From Streptomyces bathyalis (GTDB lineage: Bacteria > Actinomycetota > Actinomycetes > Streptomycetales > Streptomycetaceae), in the NCBI RefSeq assembly GCF_015910445.1, contig NZ_CP048882.1, positions 2,728,001-2,792,000 on the forward strand: a DNA stretch of 64,000 bases, in the 5' to 3' direction. The first letter of the stretch is position 1, and each line of letters begins with the position of its first letter. The notes beneath the pieces were generated by a model. It did no database searches and was not told the DNA's origin. It saw only the letters and a program-made list of their open reading frames with translations. The position numbers and the translations under genes are program-made. Positions 1-7,985 of the stretch are shown piece after piece.

Positions 1-2
1 GT

Positions 3-197
3 TCACCGGGAGCGGGCGCCTACTGGGCGGAGGCCTTCCAGCGGCTCGTGGCCACGCTTCATCTGCGCGCGGCGATGCACGCCGAGCTGCGAGGGGCAGC
101 GGAAGGGCAGGGCGGACGCGGGGAACACGGCGAAGAGGGGCGAGGCGAAGGCGAGCTCGGGCAGCGGAGCGGCGTGGAAACCGGCGGGCAGCGGTGA
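3..197 (+). CDS. C-terminal fragment of an unidentified protein
   Basis: An open frame runs in from the left edge and ends at the TGA at 195-197, giving 64 residues. The first 30 are helix-like (AYWAEAFQRLVATLHLRAAM). The rest is a hydrophilic Gly/Glu/Arg-rich tail, as is common at actinobacterial C-termini. It converges on icmB with a 29-base gap. I do not recognise the family, and the start and most of the gene lie outside the window. The strand and frame could be wrong because long open frames are common at this GC content. Confidence 0.4.
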   Translation, partial: SPGAGAYWAEAFQRLVATLHLRAAMHAELRGAAEGQGGRGEHGEEGRGEGELGQRSGVETGGQR

Positions 198-226
198 CCG
201 GAGCGTGAGCGGTCAGCGGTCAGCGG

Positions 227-637
227 TCAGGCAGCGAGCCGCCCGACGTTGGCGCGGATCCACTCGACGACCTCATTGGTCGTCGCGCCCGGAGTGAAGA
301 TCTCCGCGACACCGCTCTCCTTCAGCGGGGCGATGTCGTCCTCGGGGATGATGCCGCCGCCGAAGACCTTGATGTCCTCCGCGTCCCGCTCTCGCAGCAG
401 CTCCAGCACCTTCGCGAAGAGCGTGTTGTGGGCGCCGGAGAGGATGGACATCCCGATCGCCTCGGCGTCCTCCTGGATCGCGGTGTCCACGATCTGCTCC
501 GGCGTCTGGTGCAGCCCGGTGTAGATGACCTCCATGCCCGCGTCACGCAGCGCGCGTGCGATGACCTTCGCCCCGCGGTCATGACCGTCGAGCCCTGGCT
601 TGGCGACCACCACGCGGATCGGACCCGACACACTCAT
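227..637 (-). CDS. icmB: Isobutyryl-CoA mutase small (B12-binding) subunit
   Basis: This is the cobalamin-binding subunit that pairs with a large catalytic subunit to interconvert isobutyryl-CoA and n-butyryl-CoA, linking valine catabolism to butyrate-type acyl-CoA units. From the ATG at 637 it has 136 residues, the length I recall for IcmB. The base-off B12 signature is complete: DGHDRG at 17-22 with the lower-axial His19, then the SIL motif and a GGG turn (FGGGIIP). I chose 637 because GGAGG lies 5 bases upstream, while the upstream in-frame ATG at 649 sits on that ribosome-binding site. The large subunit is not in the window. The highly similar methylmalonyl-CoA mutase C-terminal domain is the main alternative. 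Confidence 0.85.
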   Translation of the reverse strand: MSVSGPIRVVVAKPGLDGHDRGAKVIARALRDAGMEVIYTGLHQTPEQIVDTAIQEDAEAIGMSILSGAHNTLFAKVLELLRERDAEDIKVFGGGIIPEDDIAPLKESGVAEIFTPGATTNEVVEWIRANVGRLAA

Positions 638-661
638 CACTGCCTCCATCTCGACGGCTCT

Positions 662-701
662 CCGGGGGTTGGTTCTACGACCCGGGGGTTGGTTCCACGA
701 C
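662..701. repeat. Two tandem 20-bp repeats upstream of icmB
   Basis: Two head-to-tail copies of a 20-bp unit (CCGGGGGTTGGTTCTACGAC, then the same with one T-to-C change) occupy 662-681 and 682-701. The block lies 25 bases before the icmB start, where a promoter or operator would be expected. The role is unknown. It could be a pair of regulator-binding half-sites or replication slippage. Confidence 0.7.
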
Positions 702-1541
702 GGCGCTTCGTCATCCGTCCGCGGCGGACCGCGGAGGCCGTTCGCGACTGCCCGAGTGAACGAACGTTATCCCCAGCATCCCGCACCCTGGCGCTTCCGG
801 TCGGCAAGCGAGGGGGAAATCACACGACGGCGGCTCCCAGGACGGACGTCCGCTCCGCGCGTCCGCACACCCGCGACGGACGCGCGCGGTCACGAGCGGC
901 ACACCGGCGGAGGGAGTACACCTGCCCCGGTTTGCCCCTTCATCACGTTCTCCCGGGCACTTCTCCACGATTTCTCCCCACCCATCCGGCAACCGTCCCC
1001 GGCGACCCGCACCGGCCGCCGGGCCGCCCCCCGGCGGCGGGCTCACCCGCTCCCCTCCACGCGCTCCGGACGTACTCCCGCTCGCAGGAAGCCGACCGAA
1101 GCGGAACGGGCCGAACTGGCCAGCCGCGCCCGGCTGTTCACCATGTTCGCGATGGCGCGCGGGAAGAGCCCGAACTCCCGGCAGCGGGGCGCACGGGAAG
1201 CCCGGCGCTCCAACACCACCCGCGCGTGGGCCCGTTGCGCCCCACCATGTCCGTCCGTGGCGAGGTCTCGGCGTATCTGCTTGCATCACACCGGAGTTGA
1301 GAGGCTTCAGCTCGCCCTCGGGCCCCCGTCCAGGCGATCTCCCGGCCCCCGGCAGCCGGGCCATTTCGTCGAACATTCATCGAACGCAACGCCAAATACC
1401 CGTGCGTAGAGCGCCGAAAGGCCACCGAATGCCCGTTTCTCCGGGCTCTAAAACCTGTTGAAGATTGTCGTCCTCACGTACCGCCGGGTACAGTCACCGC
1501 ACTGCTCCGCCCCTGCTGTCGAGGCGAAAGAGAAGTTGGTG
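702..1541. other. Long intergenic region between icmB and the M23 peptidase gene
   Basis: About 840 bases lie between two divergent genes. Frames on both strands stay open, but none shows a recognisable motif or a good ribosome-binding site. A short inverted repeat (GTACC-N4-GGTAC) lies near 1478-1491, about 50 bases before the peptidase start. I found no convincing promoter or riboswitch. The segment presumably holds both divergent promoters and a long peptidase leader. Confidence 0.5.
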
Positions 1542-3182
1542 GTGAACGACAGTCACCCGTCGGGAAGCTCATTCCCGGCCGATACCTCTCACGGCTTCTC
1601 GTACGCGGCCTCCGGCACAGGCCAGTACGAGCAGGCGGCCTTCGGCACCTACGCACAGCAGGGCCACGGCCAGCCGGCTTCGTACGATGCCTACCCTTCG
1701 GGCGGTTTCGACAACCACGGCGCCTTCTACGACGAGGATCCGCTCTACGGTTCGATGTCCGGCTCCGGCACGGGCAACGACGGCGGCGCATGGATGTCGG
1801 GCACCTACGACGCCTACTCGGGCCACGACGCCTATCCGGGCCACGGCATGTACGACGCCGGGAGCTACGACACCGGCACGTACGACGCCAACGGGGCCTG
1901 GGCGGACGCCGGATTCCCGCACACCGCCGACGTCCCCGTCCAACCCGGCCCGGGCCAGATGGACTTCGACTCCGGCTGGAGCGGCGGCCAGTGGGACGCC
2001 TCGCAGTGGAACGGCCAGTGGGAGACGGGCAGCGAGTGGGGTTCCGCCGACGCCAACGGCGGCTGGGACGCCCACGCTTACGACCAGACGGCCGCCCAGA
2101 GCCCCGAGGGCGCGACGGGAGAGGCCTTCGAGGCGTACGACTCCTTCGACGCCTACGAGTCCTACGACGCGTACGAGCCCGGAGCGGCCGAGAGCTACGC
2201 CGTCCAGGAGCAGCAGCAACCGTCGTACGACGACGCGGCGTTCGCCCATGACGGGGAACCCGACGCCACCACCGCCTTCCCCGCCTTCGACGGCGGCTAC
2301 GAGAACTACGACGGCTACGACGCCTACGGCACGGACTCCCCGGCGCAGTTCGCTGAGTCCGGCGGGCAGCACGACGACGTACACGGCCACGCATCGGAGG
2401 GTCACGGAGACCTCGGGACTCCCGACGTCCGCCCTGAGCGGGACTTGAGGGTCGCGAACCTGCCTGGCAGGCGCCGCTCTCCCAGGCCCAGGCGCTCCGC
2501 ACTCCTCACTGTCGCCGTCCCGTCCGTCGCTGTGATGGGCGTGGCCGCTGCCGCGGCGGCGTCCGTCGCGGGCAACGCCCCGCAGGACGACACGACGACG
2601 CAGGCATCCGCCCCCGTCCAGCCGGTCAACAAGAAGCTCGACACCCAGCTCGCCGGACTCTCTGCCGACGCCGACGACTTCGCGGACCGGGCCAGCCGCA
2701 CGCAGGAGCGTCTGGACCTCCAGGCCCGCCAGGAGGCGGAGCGCAAGCGCAAGGCCAGGGAGGCCGCCCGCAAGGAGGCGCTGCGTCCCAAGTTCGCGCT
2801 TCCCGTCAAGGAGCACGGCCTGAGCGCCACTTACGGGCAGGCCGGTCTCAACTGGATGTCCGTGCACTCGGGAATCGACTTCCCTGTCAGCGAGGGCACC
2901 CCGGTCATGGCGGCGACCGACGGCACCGTCACCACCAAGTACGACGTGTCCTTCGGCAACATGGCCGTCGTGACGGCGCCCGACGGCACCGAGACCTGGT
3001 ACTGCCACCTCAGCAGCACCAAGATCCGTGGCGGTCAGGTCAAGGCCGGCGACACCATCGGCTACTCGGGCACCTCGGGCAACTCCACCGGACCGCACCT
3101 GCACTTCGAGGTCCACCCCGGCGGCGGCGACGCCATAGACCCGCTCCCGTGGCTGCGCGGCAAGGGCCTGGACCCCCAGTAG
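1542..3182 (+). CDS. Membrane-anchored M23 (LytM-type) peptidase
   Basis: This is a probable cell-wall endopeptidase of 546 residues. The first roughly 300 residues are low-complexity and rich in Tyr, Asp, Gly and Ala, with many YDAY/YD dipeptide steps. A basic stretch and one hydrophobic segment (LLTVAVPSVAVMGVAAAAAA) follow, then a short Arg/Glu/Lys helix and a C-terminal M23 domain over about the last 110 residues. The zinc ligands are present as HSGID and HLHFE, with the family histidine in WYCHLS, so the enzyme should be active. The topology implies a cytoplasmic acidic Tyr-rich arm and an exported catalytic domain. I chose the GTG at 1542 because AGAGAAG lies 6 bases upstream; GTG 1539 and TTG 1458 are alternatives. 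Confidence 0.85.
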   Translation: MNDSHPSGSSFPADTSHGFSYAASGTGQYEQAAFGTYAQQGHGQPASYDAYPSGGFDNHGAFYDEDPLYGSMSGSGTGNDGGAWMSGTYDAYSGHDAYPGHGMYDAGSYDTGTYDANGAWADAGFPHTADVPVQPGPGQMDFDSGWSGGQWDASQWNGQWETGSEWGSADANGGWDAHAYDQTAAQSPEGATGEAFEAYDSFDAYESYDAYEPGAAESYAVQEQQQPSYDDAAFAHDGEPDATTAFPAFDGGYENYDGYDAYGTDSPAQFAESGGQHDDVHGHASEGHGDLGTPDVRPERDLRVANLPGRRRSPRPRRSALLTVAVPSVAVMGVAAAAAASVAGNAPQDDTTTQASAPVQPVNKKLDTQLAGLSADADDFADRASRTQERLDLQARQEAERKRKAREAARKEALRPKFALPVKEHGLSATYGQAGLNWMSVHSGIDFPVSEGTPVMAATDGTVTTKYDVSFGNMAVVTAPDGTETWYCHLSSTKIRGGQVKAGDTIGYSGTSGNSTGPHLHFEVHPGGGDAIDPLPWLRGKGLDPQ

Positions 3183-3384
3183 GGGCCCTGGGCAAGCCTG
3201 ACGCGATCCTTCCGGCCTCTGAGCCGTGAGCCGGTCCCGCGCGGCCGCCGAGCAGGCTCCCGGTGCGGGCGCTGTGTGCGCACCGGCCCGTCCGTGAGTA
3301 CCGTCGTCCCCGTGCGAACCCGCGCTCCTCGTGACGGCTGCGGTTCTCGTGCGCGCCGGCACTCGTCGTGAGCGCCCGCGCCCC

Positions 3385-5955
3385 CTACAGCTTCTGCACC
3401 GGCGCGTAACGCAGCAGCAGCCGCTTGGGCTTCTCGCCGCCGAAGTCGATCGTCGCTTCCGCGTTGTCGCCGCTGCCCTTCACCGCGACGACCCTGCCGA
3501 GCCCGAAGGTGTCGTGCGTGACCCTGTCGCCGACCGCCAGCGAGACGACGGGACGGTCCGACGTGCGCCGCGTCGCGAAGCCGCTGGGCCCGCCACGCCG
3601 CTCCCCGCCACCCAAGGCGCCCGCGCGGGCGGCCAGGGACGCCCCGGCGCCCAGCCCCGAGCCGATGCCGCCGCCACCGCTCGCGCCGCCTCCGGCCGCG
3701 GCTCCCGTGCGCTTCCAGTCCACGTAGTGGTCCGGGATCTCCTCCAGGAAGCGCGACGGCGGGTTGTACGAGGGCTGCCCCCACACGCTCCGCAGCACCG
3801 ACCGCGTCAGATAGAGCCGCTTGCGCGCACGCGTGATGCCCACGTACGCCAGCCGCCGCTCCTCCTCCAGTTCCTTCGTCTGCCCCAGGGCCCGCATGTG
3901 CGGGAAGACGCCGTCCTCCATGCCCGTGAGGAAGACCACGGGGAACTCCAGCCCCTTGGCCGTGTGCAGCGTCATGAGGGTGATGACGCCGCTCTCCTCC
4001 CCTGCCTCCTCGTCCGGGATCTGGTCGGAGTCCGCGACGAGGGCCACCTGTTCCAGGAAGTCGGCGAGCGTGCCCGGCTCGTCCTCGCCCCGCTCCTGCT
4101 CGAATTCCAGGGCCACGGCGGCCAGTTCCTGGAGGTTCTCGATGCGCGTCTCGTCCTGCGGATCGGTGGAGGACTGCAACTCGGCGAGATAGCCGGTCTG
4201 CTCCAGAACCGCCTCGAGCACGGTGGCGGGCCCCGCTCCGGACTCGACGACCGTGCGCAGCTCCTCCATCAGTACGTTGAAGCGGCGCACGGCGTTGGCC
4301 GAACGGGCGGCCATCCCGTAGGCCTCGTCGACGCGGGCGAGCGCCTGCGGGAAGGTGATCTTCTCGCGGAGCGCGAGCGCTTCGATCATTGCCTCGGCGC
4401 GGTCGCCGATGCCGCGCTTGGGCACGTTCAGGATGCGGCGCAGCGGCACCGTGTCCTCCGGGTTGGCCAGCACCCGCAGATAGGCCAGCACGTCCCGGAC
4501 CTCACGGCGCTCGTAGAAGCGGACACCGCCGACGACCTTGTACGGCAGCCCGACGCGGATGAAGACCTCTTCGAAGACACGCGACTGTGCGTTCGTGCGG
4601 TAGAAGACCGCCACGTCGCCGGCCCTGGCCTCGCCCGCGTCGGTGAGCCTGTCGATCTCGTCGGCGACGAACTGCGCCTCGTCGTGCTCCGTGTCCGACA
4701 CGTAGCCGGTGATGCGGGCACCCGCGCCGGACTCCGTCCACAGGTTCTTGGGGCGGCGGTTCTCGTTCCGCTCGATCACGGCGTTTGCGGCGCTGAGGAT
4801 CGTCTGCGTGGAGCGGTAGTTCTGCTCGAGGAGGATCGTCGTGGCGTCCGGATAGTCCTCCTCGAATTGGAGGATGTTGCGGATCGTGGCACCGCGGAAG
4901 GCGTAGATGGACTGGTCGGCGTCGCCGACCACGCACAGCTCGGCCATCGGAGGCGCCGGCCGCTCCTCCTGCTCCTCGCCGCCTTCCTCGTCCCCGGCGC
5001 GGGGCTGCTGTTCGGCCGGTTCGCCGGTGCCGACGAGCTCGCGCACCAGCATGTACTGGGCGTGGTTGGTGTCCTGGTACTCGTCGACGAGGACGTGGCG
5101 GAAGCGGCGCCGGTAGTGCTCGGCGACGTCCGGGAACGCCTGGAGCAGATGGACGGTCGTCATGATGATGTCGTCGAAGTCCAGCGCGTTGGCCTCGCGC
5201 AGCCGCGCCTGGTACATCGTGTACGCCTCGGCGAGAGTTTTCTCATAGTTGTCGGACGCCTGCCCGGAGAACTCCTCGTCGTCGATCAGCTCGTTCTTGA
5301 GGTTGGAGATCTTCGCGCTGAACGCCTTCGGCGGATACCGCTTCGGGTCCAGGTCGAGGTCCCGGCACACCAGCGCCATCAGCCGCTTGGAGTCGGCCGC
5401 GTCGTAGATCGAGAAGGACGAGGTGAAGCCGAGCTTCTTGCTCTCACGGCGCAGGATGCGTACGCACGCGCTGTGGAAGGTGGACACCCACATCGACTGG
5501 GCGCGGGGGCCGATGAGTTCCTCGACGCGCTCCTTCATCTCGCCTGCCGCCTTGTTGGTGAAGGTGATGGCGAGAATCTGCCCGGGATGGACATGGCGTG
5601 CCGAGAGGAGGTGCGCGATGCGGTGCGTGAGCACACGGGTCTTGCCGGAGCCGGCGCCCGCGACGATCAGCAGCGGCGTACCGGAGTGCACGACGGCCGC
5701 GCGCTGCGACTCGTTCAGCTCCGCCAGCAGCGCTTCCGGGTCGACGACCGTACGGGGTGAGCCGCCCCTGTGGTACGAGGACGAGCCTCCCGTGCCGCCT
5801 CCGTAACGGCCGCCGGGCCCTTCGCCGGAGCCGTTTCCGGGGCCGCCCGAAGGCCCGTCGGAACTGCTCGGGCCGTCCTGCCCGGGAGAGGCACTGTCCT
5901 GCGCGCGCACGGGTGCGAGGTCCGCCAGAAAGCTGTCGTCGAAGAGGCTGCTCAT
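3385..5955 (-). CDS. pcrA: ATP-dependent DNA helicase UvrD/PcrA
   Basis: This is a superfamily 1A 3'-5' helicase for nucleotide-excision repair and removal of recombination or replication intermediates. It has 856 residues. A Gly/Ser-rich N-terminal extension (about 1-70) precedes Walker A AGAGSGKT (99-106), Walker B VDEYQDTN, GDADQSIYAFRGA, QNYRST and the late helicase motif TLHTAKGLEFP. The C-terminal 50 residues form the Tudor-like domain typical of PcrA (VGDRVTHDTFGLGRVVAV), which is known to contact RNA polymerase. It stands alone: its 3' end converges on the M23 gene and its 5' end is divergent from the riboswitch-controlled peptidase. The extension makes it longer than the roughly 720-residue Bacillus PcrA. 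Confidence 0.95.
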   Translation of the reverse strand: MSSLFDDSFLADLAPVRAQDSASPGQDGPSSSDGPSGGPGNGSGEGPGGRYGGGTGGSSSYHRGGSPRTVVDPEALLAELNESQRAAVVHSGTPLLIVAGAGSGKTRVLTHRIAHLLSARHVHPGQILAITFTNKAAGEMKERVEELIGPRAQSMWVSTFHSACVRILRRESKKLGFTSSFSIYDAADSKRLMALVCRDLDLDPKRYPPKAFSAKISNLKNELIDDEEFSGQASDNYEKTLAEAYTMYQARLREANALDFDDIIMTTVHLLQAFPDVAEHYRRRFRHVLVDEYQDTNHAQYMLVRELVGTGEPAEQQPRAGDEEGGEEQEERPAPPMAELCVVGDADQSIYAFRGATIRNILQFEEDYPDATTILLEQNYRSTQTILSAANAVIERNENRRPKNLWTESGAGARITGYVSDTEHDEAQFVADEIDRLTDAGEARAGDVAVFYRTNAQSRVFEEVFIRVGLPYKVVGGVRFYERREVRDVLAYLRVLANPEDTVPLRRILNVPKRGIGDRAEAMIEALALREKITFPQALARVDEAYGMAARSANAVRRFNVLMEELRTVVESGAGPATVLEAVLEQTGYLAELQSSTDPQDETRIENLQELAAVALEFEQERGEDEPGTLADFLEQVALVADSDQIPDEEAGEESGVITLMTLHTAKGLEFPVVFLTGMEDGVFPHMRALGQTKELEEERRLAYVGITRARKRLYLTRSVLRSVWGQPSYNPPSRFLEEIPDHYVDWKRTGAAAGGGASGGGGIGSGLGAGASLAARAGALGGGERRGGPSGFATRRTSDRPVVSLAVGDRVTHDTFGLGRVVAVKGSGDNAEATIDFGGEKPKRLLLRYAPVQKL

Positions 5956-6046
5956 CGTCGTAGAAGTCTAGATTGCCGCGCCGACACCGCACCGCCACTC
6001 CCCTCACGGGATAACGAACAGATATCGGACGTATCACCTAACGGCC

Positions 6047-6075
6047 TTCACAGACGCCCCACATCTCGCTACCGT
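6047..6075 (+). promoter_or_regulatory. Candidate promoter of the riboswitch-peptidase transcript
   Basis: TTCACA (6047-6052) and TACCGT (6070-6075) are separated by 17 bases, a fair Streptomyces housekeeping-type pair. It lies about 50 bases before the riboswitch, as expected for a leader transcript of roughly 260 bases. This is assigned by pattern only. Confidence 0.4.
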
Positions 6076-6124
6076 GCCGTGCCAGGCGGTCCGCACCAAT
6101 CGCCGGCGAAAGCGTCGGCACGGG

Positions 6125-6330
6125 CCGCCTCCGCCGAATCCGACGGTCATCCGAAGGGCAACCGACGAGCAATGCCCACGGAGCCGGGGACCCACCGCGT
6201 ACGCGCAGTCCGGCGTACGCACCCGGGGTGAATCGGGAAGCGCGCACCGCGGAAGCACCGCGCACGACCCGTAGGGCAGCCTTCCGAAAGCCCGAACCCG
6301 TCAGCTAACCCGGTAGGCGGTTCACGGAAG
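6125..6330 (+). promoter_or_regulatory. ydaO/yuaA-type c-di-AMP riboswitch
   Basis: The leader carries the conserved blocks I recall from actinobacterial ydaO-class RNAs in order: CCGAATCCGAC (6133 on), AGCCGGGGACCCACCG (from 6182), GGGGTGAATCGGG (from 6224), GTAGGGCAGCCTTCCG (from 6271), CCCGAACCCGTCAGCTAACC and CGGTAGGCGGT (6311 on), then ACGGAAGGAG, which includes the ribosome-binding site. In this class c-di-AMP binding turns expression off. In Streptomyces such elements precede wall hydrolases such as rpfA. It sits directly before the NlpC/P60 gene, so c-di-AMP should repress this peptidase. The boundaries are approximate. Confidence 0.88.
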
Positions 6331-6342
6331 GAGCTGCCGGTC

Positions 6343-7425
6343 TTGGCGTCACATCGCAAGCCGCGCACCCGAATACTGAAGACCGCCTCGACGAAGCGCG
6401 GAGTCCTCGGCATCACCACGGCGGCACTCGCCTCCGTCTCCCTGCTCTCCCAGAGCGCGCAGGCCGCACCGGACGACGGCAAGCCGTCGATCTCCGAGGT
6501 CAAGAAGAAGGTCGACAAGCTCTACCAGCAGGCCGAGACCTCGACGCAGAAGTACAACGAGGCCAAGGAGAAGACGGACGCCCAGCGCAAGAAGGCCGAC
6601 AGATCCCTCGACGAGGCGGCCGAGCGCACCGCGAAGCTCAACGACGCGCGCCGCACCCTCGGCAACTACGCGACGGCGCAGTACCGTTCCGGCGGCATGT
6701 CCCAGACCGCGACCCTCCTGCTCACCGAGGACCCGCAGCAGTTCTTCCAGCAGACGCACGTGCTGGACCGGATGAGCGGCCGTCAGAAGGAAGCCGTCGC
6801 CGACTTCGAGAAGCAGCAGAAGGCGGCGCAGAGCAAGCGGGAGCACGCCACCGAGGAACTTGCCGCCCTCAACGCTTCTCAGAAGGCGCTCAAGGAGAAC
6901 AAGCAGGAAGTGCAGGACAAGCTCTCCGAGGCACGGAAGCTGCTGTCGAAACTGACGGCCGAGGAGAAGGCACGCCTGGCCGCGATCGAGAAGAAGAAGC
7001 AGGAAGCGGCCCGCAAGGCGGCGGAGCGCGCCGAGGAGGCGCGCCAGGATGCGGGAAGCGGCGGCGGCTCGCAGTCGTCGCAGACCGAGAAGGTCCTCGC
7101 CTACGCCAAGGCGCAGCTGGGCAAGCCGTACGTGTGGGGCGCGACGGGCCCCGCCTCCTTCGACTGCTCCGGTCTCACACAGGGAGCGTGGAAGGCCGCC
7201 GGCATCTCGCTGCCCCGCACGACGTGGGACCAGGTCAAGGTCGGCACGAAGGTCGCCAAGTCCGAGATGAAGGCGGGCGACCTGGTCTTCTTCTACGACG
7301 ACATCAGCCACGTCGGCATCTACGTCGGCGGCGGTCAGATGATCCACGCACCGAAGCCCGGCGCGGACGTGACCTACGAGGACGTCAGCTACATGCCGTT
7401 CCACTCGGCGGTACGCCCCGGCTGA
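6343..7425 (+). CDS. Secreted NlpC/P60 cell-wall peptidase
   Basis: This is a probable D,L-endopeptidase that cuts peptidoglycan stem peptides outside the cell. It has 360 residues. A basic n-region and hydrophobic core ending in SAQAAP form a signal peptide (about 1-40). A long Lys/Glu/Ala coiled coil follows (about 45-230), as in RipA/CwlO-like proteins. The NlpC/P60 domain fills the last 115 residues, with the catalytic Cys in FDCSGL and His in ISHVGIYVG. The TTG at 6343 is the start, with GGAAGGAG at 6326-6333 nine bases upstream. Control is probably by the c-di-AMP riboswitch in its leader. A perfect terminator hairpin follows. Confidence 0.93.
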   Translation: MASHRKPRTRILKTASTKRGVLGITTAALASVSLLSQSAQAAPDDGKPSISEVKKKVDKLYQQAETSTQKYNEAKEKTDAQRKKADRSLDEAAERTAKLNDARRTLGNYATAQYRSGGMSQTATLLLTEDPQQFFQQTHVLDRMSGRQKEAVADFEKQQKAAQSKREHATEELAALNASQKALKENKQEVQDKLSEARKLLSKLTAEEKARLAAIEKKKQEAARKAAERAEEARQDAGSGGGSQSSQTEKVLAYAKAQLGKPYVWGATGPASFDCSGLTQGAWKAAGISLPRTTWDQVKVGTKVAKSEMKAGDLVFFYDDISHVGIYVGGGQMIHAPKPGADVTYEDVSYMPFHSAVRPG

Positions 7426-7443
7426 CGGCGGGCCACCCCGTCC

Positions 7444-7478
7444 GTGCGCCCGGTCCGCGGCAACGCGACCGGGCGCAC
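7444..7478. terminator. Intrinsic-type terminator hairpin after the NlpC/P60 gene
   Basis: GTGCGCCCGGTC (7444-7455) and GACCGGGCGCAC (7467-7478) form a perfect 12-bp stem with an 11-base loop. There is no T-run, as is usual in Streptomyces. It lies between convergent genes and may serve both. Confidence 0.7.
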
Positions 7479-7565
7479 CCCTCGGGACACCGGGGAGCGC
7501 ACGGGGAGGTGCGGCGGCTCAACCCTCCGCCGATGAAGGCGACTTCAGGGCCTTCGTCTCGTCCG

Positions 7566-7919
7566 TCAGGTCCACAGGACGGCGATGAAGATGTTCGCCA
7601 CAGTCAGCGCGCCGACCGTGCCGAAGAGGGACGAGGGCACCTTCTCCTCGTCCCTCTTCACATACACCAGGCCCAGGATCACCACGAGCAGCGCGAGCTT
7701 GATGCCGATCTTGACGTTGTTCACGGGGTCGTCGCCCGCCTGGTTGAGGCCCACGAGGACCATCCCGGTCACCAGCATGGTGAGCGCGCCGTGCAGCATG
7801 CCGGGCACGAAGCGGGCCTCGTCCGCACGCATCGCCTTCATCTGGAAGAAGAAGCCGCCCAGCAGGGCCGCGATTCCGATGATGTGGAGGCCGACGAAGA
7901 CATGTATGAGTACGTCCAT
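7566..7919 (-). CDS. Small four-helix integral membrane protein
   Basis: This protein of 117 residues consists almost wholly of four hydrophobic segments, for example IHVFVGLHIIGIAALLGGFF, LTMLVTGMVLVGL, LALLVVILGLVYV and LTVANIFIAVLW. A Lys/Arg-rich loop (VKRDEEK) lies between helices 3 and 4. It resembles conserved actinobacterial integral membrane proteins of unknown role. The ATG at 7919 starts just before the first helix. It lies 66 bases downstream of the P450 gene on the same strand, so co-transcription is possible. I cannot name a function. Confidence 0.8.
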   Translation of the reverse strand: MDVLIHVFVGLHIIGIAALLGGFFFQMKAMRADEARFVPGMLHGALTMLVTGMVLVGLNQAGDDPVNNVKIGIKLALLVVILGLVYVKRDEEKVPSSLFGTVGALTVANIFIAVLWT

Positions 7920-7985
7920 GGCCTGGGAGCCTAGCGAGGCGCCGCTCACACCCGCGCCCCGGGCCGGGCTCCGCCGCCGCACCCG

